Assembly: GCF_963678635.1 (NCBI RefSeq)
Contig: NC_087063.1
Span: 59,094,759-59,158,758, forward strand
Length of the DNA: 64,000 nucleotides
Direction: 5' to 3'
Origin: Symsagittifera roscoffensis
Lineage: Eukaryota; Xenacoelomorpha; Acoela; Convolutidae
Under the pieces are notes generated by a model that was not told the origin of the DNA, did not search any database, and saw only the letters and a list, made by a program, of their open reading frames with translations. How positions within the stretch are numbered: position 1 is the first letter of the stretch; each line of letters opens with the position of its first letter. Of the stretch, positions 42,614-53,690 are shown piece by piece. The position numbers were made by a program, and so were the translations under genes.

Positions 42614-44455
42614 TTAAGACTTGATTGCCAAACTCTGGAAATCTGATCCCTTTGAGATTATTATATCCGTGAATGGTTGAAGCTGGTCCACTTCAACTCC
42701 TGAATGCTTTTTGAGGACTAAAAGCGTGTAGAACTTGGCAGCTGCCGTCTTTCTGTTGTTTGCTTTCGAAATGGCCTTGAAAGATACGTAATCTTTTGAA
42801 AGCAGATGTCGTCCCAGAATTGAGACCATCTGTTGTGTCCGTTTGTTCCACCTTCTGTCTTCTTGCTCTTCTGCCGTTTCGTCATCCTCGTGATCAGATT
42901 CAATTTCCTGTTGAAATATCGCATCGTCAGCAGGGTTCTCGGGGGGCACAGATCCTGGTTCTCCCACAGACCCGGGAGATCCAGGTGAGAGATCTCCGAA
43001 AAAATCCCCGATTCCGTCATCGTGGAAGTCATGGTCATTTTGGACACTCGGAACAGCGAAATCGTGATTTGTCGCGTCCTGCAAGTTGGTATCAACAATA
43101 ACAGGAGTGGGAGGATCCATGTTCAAGCTCACGTTGTCGACCAAAGCGGGGGTTGGTGGTTCCTGGAACGCAATTGCTGGTGACACCATCGCATTACCGA
43201 CAATAGAAGATTTCTCCTCGAGACGCTTTGATTCTCGTGCTTTAGCTCGAGTTGCACGGCTGTCCCTCATTTGTTCTATAGTTTCGTCTTCTATCTGCAT
43301 AGGCTCAAGAGTTTCATCTGGCTTGTACTCAAGTGGAACTTCAGCTTTCAAGTGCTTTCCATAGAAATATGCCACAGTCGTGCATGTAGCTTGGCGGCCA
43401 GGCAATGCGAACAGCTTCTCGACATTACCGGTTTCTTTCCAGATCATCAGTTTCTTTGAAGGCGGTGCCAAATCCAGTTGTGTGGTAACGTCACCTGTGT
43501 CTTCCATTTGGGCTTTCATTACAGCTGCTTGAATTTTAATGTTATCGTCGATTACAAGCTTGCGCTTCTTCTTCAGGCGGATATCCTTGTTTTGAATTTC
43601 AAGGGGTTCAAGAATAAAAGCGTTTTCATTGGGGTTTATCAAAGTAGTTTGGTCGTTTGTCTGATTTATTCCCAGCATTGTATTTTCAGAGAAACGCGGA
43701 GGCTGAACTGAATCAACAGGAGCAACTGAGTCAATGACCGAACTCATCACACTTGGCGGCATAACACTCGGAGGATCGAAGGCATCAGTCATTACACTTG
43801 GAGGATCCCCAAGAGCGCTATTCAAGAAGGCATCCTTCTCAAAATCCAAACTCTGTAGAGGATCGATTGATTTGTCTTTTTGTAGCAATCCTCCCTCGAG
43901 ACCAGGCAAATTGAGGAATGAAGATGCATTCCTCAAAATTTCTCTGTCGTCGAAAGTTCCATCTCCAAAACCATCGGTTTCCAAAGTGGGAAGACGAATC
44001 GTCCCAACGTCTTCCTTTAAAGTGATTTCATCCAATCTACTCTGGTTCATTGTAAAATTTGTCGGAATTGTGAAGTCTCCAAAGTCTGCGAGAGAAGTAT
44101 CAAAGTCTTGAAACACATCCGGAAGTGTTATCGCATTGAAGGCAGCTTGCTCGGGAAGATCCACACCAGTCTCGTCAACTCCTGGCCTAAAAGCCATTTT
44201 GATTTTGACAAAGGCTTCATTGCAATCTGCCAGCAAGTATTTCGCCTTCCTATTGTGGATACGCACCACGCCCAACATCAAGTGCCCCGATGTTCTTAAG
44301 GCCATCTTCGATTGAGGATTCAAAATATCGTCTACGCTATTCTCTATGTCGATGTCATAAATGTGCGCTTTCGACAGCTTTTTCTCCCAGTGAGCTGCTA
44401 ACCATAGTTTTCCCAGGGGGCCTTTTTTGCTGAGTACGAAATGTGCATAAAACAT
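42614..44455 (-). CDS. RAD21: RAD21/SCC1 cohesin kleisin
   Basis: Kleisin that closes the SMC1-SMC3 ring of cohesin and is cut by separase at anaphase. Single exon, 613 residues (human 631). The N-terminal SMC3-binding domain is nearly identical to vertebrates (MFYAHFVLSKKGPLGKLWLA, and KYLLADCNEAFVKIKMAFRP at ~72-91). A separase site is conserved: DDREILR at 169-175, equivalent to the human site ending at Arg172. The middle is acidic and disordered, with a local PPSVM repeat (~220-240) and DLAPPSKKLMIWKETG (SA-binding region, ~325-340). The C-terminal winged helix, ~530-605, has RRWNKRTQQM and NNRKTAAAKFYTLLVLKK, which bind the SMC1 head. It ends in TAA. The ATG at 44,455 lies six bases after TTGTTTTAG. 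Confidence 0.98.
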   Translation of the reverse strand: MFYAHFVLSKKGPLGKLWLAAHWEKKLSKAHIYDIDIENSVDDILNPQSKMALRTSGHLMLGVVRIHNRKAKYLLADCNEAFVKIKMAFRPGVDETGVDLPEQAAFNAITLPDVFQDFDTSLADFGDFTIPTNFTMNQSRLDEITLKEDVGTIRLPTLETDGFGDGTFDDREILRNASSFLNLPGLEGGLLQKDKSIDPLQSLDFEKDAFLNSALGDPPSVMTDAFDPPSVMPPSVMSSVIDSVAPVDSVQPPRFSENTMLGINQTNDQTTLINPNENAFILEPLEIQNKDIRLKKKRKLVIDDNIKIQAAVMKAQMEDTGDVTTQLDLAPPSKKLMIWKETGNVEKLFALPGRQATCTTVAYFYGKHLKAEVPLEYKPDETLEPMQIEDETIEQMRDSRATRAKARESKRLEEKSSIVGNAMVSPAIAFQEPPTPALVDNVSLNMDPPTPVIVDTNLQDATNHDFAVPSVQNDHDFHDDGIGDFFGDLSPGSPGSVGEPGSVPPENPADDAIFQQEIESDHEDDETAEEQEDRRWNKRTQQMVSILGRHLLSKDYVSFKAISKANNRKTAAAKFYTLLVLKKHSGVEVDQLQPFTDIIISKGSDFQSLAIKS

Positions 44456-44461
44456 TTTAAA

Positions 44462-44474
44462 CTAAAACAAGATA
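44462..44474 (-). promoter_or_regulatory. 3' splice acceptor 6 nt upstream of RAD21 ATG
   Basis: Minus strand TATCTTGTTTTAG|TTTAAA|ATG, the same arrangement as at PSMD13 and SASS6. Confidence 0.55.
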
Positions 44475-44924
44475 TTCAACAAAAAGTGTAAATTTTCGAC
44501 ACTCGAATTAAGTTAACACGGGCATATTTGTTGATAAAACACGAGCCTTTCGATCAATCGTTTGAGACCAATATCTTAAAAAAAAAACAGATTGTCCGCC
44601 TGATGTGCAAGTCGCACATAAAGTTCCAGTCCAAAATTTTAAGAAATTAATTAACGATAGCCGATTACTGTGCAAGTAGCTCAAAGTCCCGACCGAAATA
44701 ATGTAAAAACCAATTTTTTACACGTGTCGTTTTTCATTTGTAGTGGGCTGAGATACTGAACGGAAGTTCAGTCTTAAGTATATTTGAGATTAATACTATA
44801 TTAGGTATAATTTATATGTTTTTGCCTAATTTTTATAATTTTTCTTGCATACAATGTCTGAGTCGCAAGAAGAAGAAATGTTAATTAAGTCATAAATACA
44901 AATAACATATGAATATAGAGAGTT
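44475..44924. other. RAD21 upstream region, no gene
   Basis: AT-rich. Nothing recognised apart from the possible leader/promoter of RAD21. Confidence 0.5.
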
Positions 44925-45118
44925 GCAAAAAGTTCGGACAGACAGAAATAATTAAAAAGAGCAGTCGTACCATTTTGACAGATTTTTGCATGCAATTTCG
45001 TTTTTCATACAACCTTGAGACACAAAATCGGACTGAAAAATTAGATTTTGCATGCAAAATATTTCCAAAATAGGTCAATTGCTCTTTTTAATTAATTTTG
45101 TCTGTCCGAACTTTTTGC
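44925..45118. mobile_element. MITE-like foldback element with 39-bp TIRs
   Basis: Left arm 44,925-44,963 (GCAAAAAGTTCGGACAGACA..) and the reverse complement of the right arm 45,080-45,118 agree at about 37 of 39 positions, around a 116-bp core that itself holds ATTTTGCATGCAA twice. The size and end sequence recall Tc1/mariner-derived MITEs (TA dinucleotides lie just outside both ends), but the exact termini are uncertain. No coding. Confidence 0.75.
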
Positions 45119-47225
45119 TACTAATTATACATTACACTTAACAAAATTAAGGTTTGTGAAGTTTGCATTTAGTGTAACATTCGCCGGGAAGTACATATCG
45201 ACGGAAAATAAAGCTAGCTTCTAAAACGACTGGCTAGCGTCTAAACACAGCTCTGCATGCTTTTCACCGTCTCTGCCAAAGCCAGTTCTTTTGGTGGTTT
45301 TCCTAATATCGGGTTGACAAAACGTTACTGTTTTTCGGCTTCGACCAGAACGCTTAAATTAAATGCAAAAAGTGAGCTCATGGCTGGGTCTCAGTATCCC
45401 CAGACCACGAGGTCACTCCTAGTACAATAACGGTCATTAAGGCTTCTAACTAGGGCGTACGATCGGAGCGGAGGGTTCGTCGCTGAAACGCTTACTGATC
45501 ATGATGGTCTTATGCCTTTGACAGGCCCAACCAGGAGCGCCATAAAAACGTCTATGTAACATTCGACCAAATACTACACAGCGACGGAGCGTAGAAAAAG
45601 TACCTATTAACAACTGGCAGGCGTCAGTTACCTTAGTCCTACTCATTTTTCACCGTCTCGACCTTGCCAGTTGATTTTCTGGTCTGTTTAGGGCTAAGTA
45701 AAAAGTTACTATTTTTAGGCCATCAGTCAAACGACTTTTGATCAGCTTTCGCTTACATGCGAACACAACCACATAGCTGAGTCTCGGATCCTCAGACTAC
45801 TTGATTGCTATTAAAAACACGGCTCGAATACCCTATTTCAATATGTTTTTGTGTGACAGTTCTATATTACATCCATTGGAGATGGATTGACCCTTTCCTC
45901 TTTCTAGCTACTCATATTCTAAAATATCAAATTATACCGGTGTTAATTCAGAGTTCTACGACATCCAAGTAGCTACAAAGTCAGTTTTATATAGTCCCTT
46001 CACATACAACAGTCTCTGGAGGACCAAGCCTCCGTTCCCGTAATCTTCCCGAGATAACGTTCTTATCTCTCCCAATTTGTGGCACGGGAGGGTTCCGTGG
46101 AATTTTCCTTCCCCACTGAAGCTTCCTTTTCCACCAATTTCCACTGCTAAGGTTCTTATCGTGTCTTATTGCCACGATAAGAGGCTTCGTTTCTCTCGTT
46201 CTTTCGTGCGACTGTTTTCTGCTGTCTCTGTCGTTGTTGTGTTTTTTCGTCCTTTCCAGTCAAAATGGCCGTCTTTTTGTATTTCTCAGAAATATTGGCC
46301 CGTCATTCGAAATTTTAAAAATTCAAATTTTCGGAATATCTAGGCCCTTTTTCGCAGCAATTTTTTGTTGCTAAGGCCTTTAGTCCTCGCTTCCTGTATC
46401 GTCGGAAGGTTGCGCTGTGCCAATCCGGCAGAATGGCACATACTCCCCGGACAGTCCCCATCATTGATCGCATAACACCGGGTTTTCGTCAAGTGGTACT
46501 CCAGTTTTCTATAATTGATCTTACAAATCGCATAAGAATATGAAATTTATCTACTCCGTCTCAACTCACTACGTGTCACAAATGGCATTGTACTACATCT
46601 CACTGCCTTCTAACATTTTCACAAAAATGCACCATGAGGAGTGTCCTAGATAAAATTTCTTTTCTGACTACTTACACCATCTTGCCATAAAACTTCTTTT
46701 CGCTCTTTGTGATTAAAAAGTTGGGACGTGGCACGGCCACGCACTCGTTAAAATTAACTTAACGTCACTCACCAAGTATAATCAGTTATTTATGCGGTCC
46801 TATTCGATATTAAAACTAAGAAACTCTGTGGCTAGGAAAGTTATTGAGTTACTCACCCTTTCCGAGCGAGTTTACCCAAACTTACCATGTCGCTACACAG
46901 TTGTAACAGTCGCCTACTTCGGTCACATATGAGGCTTAAGAAAAATAGGCCCTATAACCATTGGCTCAAGAGTCAGGGACACTATCTCTTGTGTTTTTCT
47001 ACCTCAAGAACGGTCGGAGCCAATTCGGTTCGCTTGCGACATGAGACTAGAACCCGTTACAGCTTAAAGGCTACTACCAAAATATCCCCGCACTCTAGAA
47101 AATAAGAACGTCCCCATACTTAGGTCTCGGGATACCCAAAATACACGAACGCCGTTAAAAACAGGGTCGGAACAATCCGTTAAGTTACTTTTTATTGGAC
47201 AGTGGAACTTTGATCCATTTCAGAT
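45119..47225. repeat. Diverged repeat blocks, retroelement-type, no ORF
   Basis: Two diverged direct copies start near 45,225 and 45,595: GACTGGCTAGCGTC../GGCAGGCGTCAG.., TTTTTCACCGTCTC, GCCAGTT, AAGTTACTATTTTTAGGC-like and GTCTC(A/G)G.ATCC(T/C)CAGACTAC-like. Part of the pattern (GGTCTCGGGATACCC..GCCGTTAAAAACAGGGTCGGA) recurs at 47,120-47,175. These look like LTR or leader fragments of an element cut by the assembly gap. GC content is higher than to the left. Confidence 0.5.
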
Positions 47226-47425
47226 NNNNNNNNNNNNNNNNNNNNNNNNNNNNNNNNNNNNNNNNNNNNNNNNNNNNNNNNNNNNNNNNNNNNNNNNNNN
47301 NNNNNNNNNNNNNNNNNNNNNNNNNNNNNNNNNNNNNNNNNNNNNNNNNNNNNNNNNNNNNNNNNNNNNNNNNNNNNNNNNNNNNNNNNNNNNNNNNNNN
47401 NNNNNNNNNNNNNNNNNNNNNNNNN
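47226..47425. other. Assembly gap, exactly 200 N
   Basis: A run of N of round length, so a scaffold join of unknown true size. Order and orientation of the sequence right of it relative to the gene-bearing part depend on scaffolding evidence not visible here. Confidence 0.99.
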
Positions 47426-47529
47426 CTCGCATTTCCCTTTCCGACCTGACTTCGTCTCCCTTACCCACATTCACGACTAGTTCACCACGCATAGACTGCG
47501 ATGATTCCACACAAACCATTTTTATTACA

Positions 47530-49721
47530 ATGTCTCAATTCGAAAATTCCTACATAGATACCCCAGAGGAATTCCAATACTCCGAACCCAGTCCATCCAC
47601 TTTTTCGCAACCCCTCTTCCAGTCCCTTACTTGCCAACTTCCCAATGAACCCTCCCCAGCCCCCTCTTCCTATACTGACGCCACTCCCATTCTTTCCCCA
47701 ATGACCAGCGATCAGCCGGACCCACCTAACCCTTTCACCGACGAACAAGAGAATGAATTAGATAACTTCATCACACTGCAACAACAACTTCAAATTACTA
47801 ATACACTAAGAACCCATCAGCTATCGCGCTCATTATCAAACTCTGAATCTTCAAACCAATCATCAAACGCAGTCGAAACAAGAGCCCACAGAGTTTTCAA
47901 TCGAAAATTTTCCAATGCACAATCCCAACTTTTCCGCCACCCCCGGCCAGCCAGACTGTTTTCCCTTCATCCACTCCATACTAACACTATTGAGTTCTTA
48001 AAATACAACCTACCATTTTTCCCGCACAACACTTACTACCAGATCACTAACAATGACCAACTGAACTTCGTTGATGAGTATAGCCTGTTTCCCACATTAT
48101 CATGGACCTGATACTACCACTTTACCAATCCATTAGCGCTTCCCTTATACAATAACCCCGCCGATAACGAACTACGCCAATCCCGTTTGCACAAACAAAG
48201 AACTATACTACACGAGAAACAATTCACTACTATAGGACTAAATCAGACTTTAAACAGATTTATGGCACCACGAGCTAACAGATTTTCCATTAATCATCAT
48301 GCCCACGATATTATAGAAGAGTCAGATATAGAAGACGACCCTAACACTTACCCTCAATTAACTAAAAATATTTATATCAAGTCAGAATACCTATTTAACA
48401 TAGATATCACAAAAAAAATTTGACAACATCATCGGCACTGCACTGAAAAACACTAAAGCATATGAATCAGAGTTCAATAAATTCAACCACTTTGCAACCT
48501 GGACTTGATATTTGCACAATTTAGTTACAGATACCTATAATAAACTTGGAATTTAAGACTAGTCTCGTCAGAGAAAGAATTCAGTTAACACCTTACAAAA
48601 TGGGTAACAAAGTAAATGTCAGGACTTGTTAACTCTAAATATAACTAAAATTGAAATGGAAAAGTACCGGGTTGATTATTTGCGTGAACGAGTTGCGCTG
48701 TAGAGTTGGTACTCGTTGGCAATCCTGGAACCGGGTCGAGTGAGGACTGATGAGTGAAGTAGCGAAGCGAACAAAAGGAGACGCGGGCTTTTTATAGAAG
48801 TAGTTAATAGTAATTAGTCCTTTAATCTGACCTTCAACATAACCTTTTACGTGTCGTGGAACAGATAGTATTAGTGTCCAGCGCTATTACAAAGAGGAAA
48901 AAGCCACTTTGGCGCTCCTGCGTGGGCTTTCTTTATCGAGCAAATAACGATCTTTTGATTTATTGTTGGACGAGTGTTGGAGGAGTAGTCGACTGAACCA
49001 CGACAAAGAAAATGGATTGAGGCAACTTAGCAGCAATCGAAGCGTTCTTCAGAGCAAGAGTTGACGATGTGTTTCTGCTGGGACCCAACTAGAAAGTGTA
49101 GCGTTTTCGAAAATTCAACCACTAACCTTTCTTTTCCTTACACCTAAGGAACGTGACTTGCACTGTTCACATGAAATTATGTTTCGCAAAAAATTGACAC
49201 GCACATACACCTACTATAAATTCGTCCAACACCACTATACAACTAACACACCGTCACGAAACCCACAACACAGATTTAAATTCATTAACTCCAAATACAC
49301 TTCACCATACTTCCTAAATTTTACTTTTTGTATAAAAATTACTAATCTTCACGTGATCCTCCGTAGTTATGATCCAATTCGACAAATGTATAAATTCTGC
49401 CAACTAACCAAATCCTTCGATGTTGATAAATCCCGCCCACTAATCATCCCCCACGAATATAAACAGCCCATTGAAATCCCCATACTAGAATACAAACATA
49501 ATATTAAATATAACCACGAATTGAATAGTTTAATGCAAAACATATCGCAAGAATTCTCACCCAATAATGAAGAACTAAAAACCATCCGAGCACTAGAACT
49601 TATCTGGCCTCTGCTTCAAACTAAAAACGTCATGCGCACGCTTGCGAAACTTCTCACATCATCCGACACAATTTGCACTAACTTCTCAAATAGATTTTTT
49701 GATGAAGACAACCCTTTGTAA
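47530..49721 (+). pseudogene. Broken gag-like retroelement gene
   Basis: A plus-strand frame begins at the ATG at 47,530 (193 codons, Pro/Ser/Asn-rich N-terminus). It is interrupted by TGA (48,109-48,111) but plainly continues in the same frame to 48,420, where an A8 run shifts the frame; it then runs through another TGA (48,506-48,508) to about 48,555. Coding character resumes at ~49,125-49,721 after some 570 bases of different, G-richer sequence. Strong A/C bias of the plus strand matches the retroelement at 54.9 kb, but sequence similarity to that gag is not evident. Product is not recognised; gag-like is inferred from context and composition. Confidence 0.4.
48492..49110. mobile_element. 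Possible insertion flanked by a 13-bp direct repeat
   Basis: AAATTCAACCACT occurs at 48,479-48,491 and again at 49,111-49,123, on either side of sequence whose base composition (G-rich on plus) differs from the A/C-rich gag-like frame. It could be a target-site duplication of a retroposed insertion. Against this, about 60 bases directly after the first copy still read as protein-like, so the left limit is uncertain. Confidence 0.3.
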
Positions 49722-50799
49722 GTATAATTAAACATTTCAGCTAACAACTATTTGAAAACACTCACCATTACTTACAAATGTCTCACTTTCCTTTTTAAGA
49801 CTTCACCGATGATTCATCTAAAAACAATTAAAACCAAATAAAAAATTGTAAACACTTTTCTAGAACTTCTAAAATCTTATTTAACAAATAAAGTAAAGCA
49901 TTAGAGCAGTAAATTTCTATTTATTAGTAGTATTTTAAAAACTCGGTAGTAAAATTAAATATTTAGAGTAGTAAATTCATAAAATTTCCAAATAAATTAA
50001 AAGAAAACTAACCTTTTCTATGAGACGCTTCCTTTATAGAATTAAAACTTTTTTTTTCTCGACCACATTTCACCCACTCTTTCCACAGGCTTACAAACTC
50101 GCCTACTAATAAATGTTTAATAAATGAATTTCTAGTTATTAAAACTGGATAATTTGTTTTTTTGAAACTCAATTTGCAAAATGATGTAAAAGATTTACAT
50201 ATGAATGCAAAATGATGTAAAAGATTTCTTAGAGCCAACGGAACGAGCAGCAGAAGGAGATGAAAACTCGGCTACATTCCAATTCTGGCATGAAAAATCT
50301 GTTATGTTTGTTGCCGTAGTCACTACCCTCAGAGGATTTAAAACTCATCGTCGCAGTAAAGGAAAGTCATTGAAAACCAATGGCCAACTCGATGTTGATC
50401 TCATATACCGATCCTAGTCACCTGGCACTCCACACGGAAAAAGTCAAACTTCATCTTGCACGTAGTCTTGCTCTAAACTTAACGAAATCAACACATCATT
50501 GCATCGATCTGAAGTCTTGACACAATCACCCAAGACGATCCACGATCAAACGAGAACCACTTTTGGAGCACGAACAAACGATCTTCTTCTCTCTACCCAA
50601 ACAACTACATCTCTCCTCTCTTCAAGAAGTCACTGCTCAAACTCTAAAAGAAAACTACCTCACCCGTCCTTTACTGCAATAAGCAATTAAAAACTAAAAC
50701 TCTCTAAATCCCGAATGGGTGGAACCAATTCTAAACTAGTATTTATAAACCAATTAAAATATTGATAAAACTATCTCTAAAAAACAATACTAACCTTGA
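49722..50799. repeat. AT-rich, 31-bp tandem doubling
   Basis: GCAAAATGATGTAAAAGATTT occurs at 50,176 and 50,207 (31-bp period). No gene; short frames at 50,205-50,417 and 50,499-50,690 have no recognisable features. Confidence 0.5.
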
Positions 50800-51120
50800 C
50801 ACTTATTTGTAAGTGCTGAAAATACTTGTAGTTTCAGCACCAGAACAGATTCAATAAATCTTTGACTACAGTTGTTCTCCTTCTGGATAAACTCAAAGAA
50901 CTAACTCTTAAATACCAGTATACACTAGATCTTTTGTGACTAGAAGATATGATAGAAAGATCAAGATTGGTATTAGAATAAGATGTTTCACAAATATATC
51001 CGACCGAAAATCAGATAGCGTGGCGAACAGACTGTGTACCTTATCTGAAATTGCTCTATGAGTACACTAAATCGTACATAACTCAAATGTTGTGACTAAA
51101 CAGTTTCGTTTCCGGCTAAA
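50800..51120 (+). repeat. LTR-like block, copy A
   Basis: Parallel to 53,365-53,690 in the same order: ACTTATTTGTAAGTGCTGAA, a hairpin (50,813-50,840), CAGTATAC(A/T)CTAGATCT, GGTATTAGA, CCG(A/G)CCGAAAAT, AGATAGCGTG, CAGAC(T/G)GTGTAC and AATT(G/A)CTCTATGAGT. It may be part of an LTR or leader of the neighbouring retroelements. No PBS or TG..CA ends could be fixed. Confidence 0.6.
50813..50840 (+). other. Hairpin in LTR-like block A
   Basis: GTGCTGAAAATAC, TT loop, GTAGTTTCAGCAC: 12 of 13 stem positions pair, with one A-G mismatch. The equivalent hairpin in block B is perfect. Confidence 0.7.
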
Positions 51121-53364
51121 CGATGGTCGACTCAAATTTTGTCACCTTATTTGAAGCTTGGCCATTGAGTCTCAAGATTTTAAGGCTCTTTCTGAATATA
51201 CCACAAGACATGGTTAAAAATTTTTTAATTATCTTGTTCTTTCTGCTTATTTGAAGTAATTTTTCAGCTGCTTTTTTCAAAAAAAACGATTGCCAGTTTT
51301 TGTTATTGTCATATCTTGTCGTGCAACATCATGTCATAAACTTCTTGTCAAATTTTAAAGTTTTTGATGAAATCAAATTTGAAGTGGCAAACTTCAAAAT
51401 CTTCATTTGAATTAGTATACTTTCAATGAAGTTATACTACACGGCTTAGTTTTAGAAAAGTTGGTTTTCAATTAAGACTTCAACTATTTTTAAAACAAAA
51501 TAAACCGAAACATTAATGATGTTTGCTGATGTTACAAATACCGGATGAATAGGAATCTAAATGTTGAACTTTGAAAATGCAATGTTGGAAGGACTAGAAA
51601 ATATACCTAGATTTCTGATTGAAACAAATCATTTTTTTCTATGAAACAAACTCGAATGTTTTATAAGGAATTTTTTTCGGCAAAATCACTTTTGAAAACA
51701 AAAAAGTTTTTCGATGGAAAACCAAAACATACTTTCTCAACCTGAAGTAGACAAATTTCTAAGCAAACTTGATATTACCTTGGTTGAATACTTATTTTGC
51801 AATATATGGTACCCTTAGAAACCTGAATATTCTTGTTGAGCTCAGACTATTTTCTTAATTTTCTGGTAACTCAGAATAAAAAATTTCTAAGCAAACTTGA
51901 TATTACCTTGGTTGAATACTTATTTTGCAATATTTGGTTCCCATAGAAACCTGAAGATTGTTGTTGAGCTCAGACTATGTTCTTAATTTTCCGGTAACTC
52001 AGAGAAACAAAAGTTTTCATTGGAGTAAAATATTCTGTGTTTGTCTGAAATGCTACCAGCCGAACTATTCCTTACCAACATAGCCTTTTATGCATTTTTT
52101 ATCTAGGAAAAATAAGTATTATACGAAGAGGATAATCTATGAAAAAACAACGCATAAATCAAATATATCAAATCAGATTCGTAGAAAACAATTTGTTAAA
52201 AAGCATATGTTTCAATTCCACTTTCATTTTACCTTTATTTAAAAAAATTAAATGGAACAGCCGAAAATACCGTCCACCAAAATCTGAAGAAACAAGAACC
52301 ACAGTACAGTTGTTGAAAAAATGTCTTTTTTTTGTCTATAGCGTACGCAATTTCGAAGCAAAGACGAGATAATTAGGTTCTAATAAAGAAGGAAAAAAAT
52401 CATATCAATTCTTGTTTTTTCATGTTTATGTCACAGAATGGTTGAAAAATGGTTTGAAACAAAAACCATTGACTTTATTAAGCAATAAATTGCTTGAAAA
52501 AAGTGGCAACTTTAGCTTGATAAAAACTAACCTTAAAGAGTTAGTAATTTCTAGCCGGTATCTCTCAACAACGAGAAACCTCTCGCAGAAACGACTGAAA
52601 GTAATTTAACGTGATATAATCCTTGAATTCATCCGAAGTTTGAACCTGATTTAGTCCGAAAAGCAAGCTGAAAAACTGAAACTACTAAAGTCTAACAGAA
52701 TCTTAAGTCTTTCCCTTTTGTGCTCGCTGAAAATTCAAAAGTTCGGATAGTTTTTGCTGAGCAGGGGCTTTTTTTGGCAAAAACCGTTCGATCAAATCAG
52801 AGCCTAGGTGAGCAAAAATGAGCAAAATTTTATTCAGTCAAAAAAATAGAAGGTCAAGACACACTCAGCTTCTGTCGAAAGATAACTTATTTGGGTCGGG
52901 CAAAGTCTATCATTTTTTGTGGTCCAGAAAATCAAAATATAGAAATAATTGGTCGATACTTTCGGAACATACGCATTTTGGTCAACACGGTTGAAACATA
53001 ACAAATTCGTAGTAAAAAATCAAAACTCAAGTCCAGTACCTCGAACTGGGATACAAGGAGCAATTTTACATTTAAAAGTTTTTCGCATATCTCATTTCAT
53101 GCTAAAGTCATCCCTAAGAGGGATAAAAAGTGAACGGGGTTTGACCTCGCTCAGTTCAAACTGTCAAATTTTTCCTTAAATTTTCTTTTTTAACGTCTTC
53201 CATGTTTTTTTGCGGTTTGAATTATGATTTCTTTTAAAATTCAGTTCATTTCTTTTGTTGAAAGTGGAACCTGATCTAAACTACATTTTATTATTGGATG
53301 TAAAATACAAACCACTGTAAAATATTTAATATTAACCAATCATAATCCATCCAACTAACAACCC
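51121..53364. repeat. Noncoding; 128-bp tandem duplication
   Basis: A unit starting AAATTTCTAAGCAAACTTGA is present at 51,753-51,880 and again at 51,881-52,010, differing at only a handful of positions. The remainder is AT-rich without a recognised gene. Confidence 0.7.
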
Positions 53365-53690
53365 ACTTATTTGTAAGTGCTGAAATTACTTGTAATTTCA
53401 GCACCAGAGAGATTTGAATTTAACTTAGAAATTAGTTACCTCTCCAAGAGAACTTCAGCAGTCGCAATAAGCCAGTATACTCTAGATCTATTGAGCCTAG
53501 CAGAGACTAGTTAACACCCTGAGACTAGTAGATATAAGAGTAAGATTAGGATCGGTATTAGACTAAAAAGTTGCACGAATCTATCCGGCCGAAAATAAGA
53601 TAGCGTGACGAGCAGACGGTGTACTCTATCCGAAATTACTCTATGAGTTAACCTCAAGGACCTAACTCATCTGGTGCGACCATAAGTCTC
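53365..53690 (+). repeat. LTR-like block, copy B
   Basis: Second copy of the block at 50,800-51,120 with several small insertions. It lies about 1.2 kb upstream of the first gag frame of the Ty3/gypsy element, a place compatible with a 5' LTR or leader remnant. Confidence 0.6.
53377..53404 (+). other. Perfect 13-bp hairpin in LTR-like block B
   Basis: GTGCTGAAATTAC, TT loop, GTAATTTCAGCAC: every stem base pairs. Confidence 0.8.

Noticed and set aside
48730-48790. Hammerhead ribozyme around GTCGAGTGAGGACTGATGAG
   Set aside because: CTGATGA is present, but there is no proper stem II, no canonical GAAA at the right place and no stem I.
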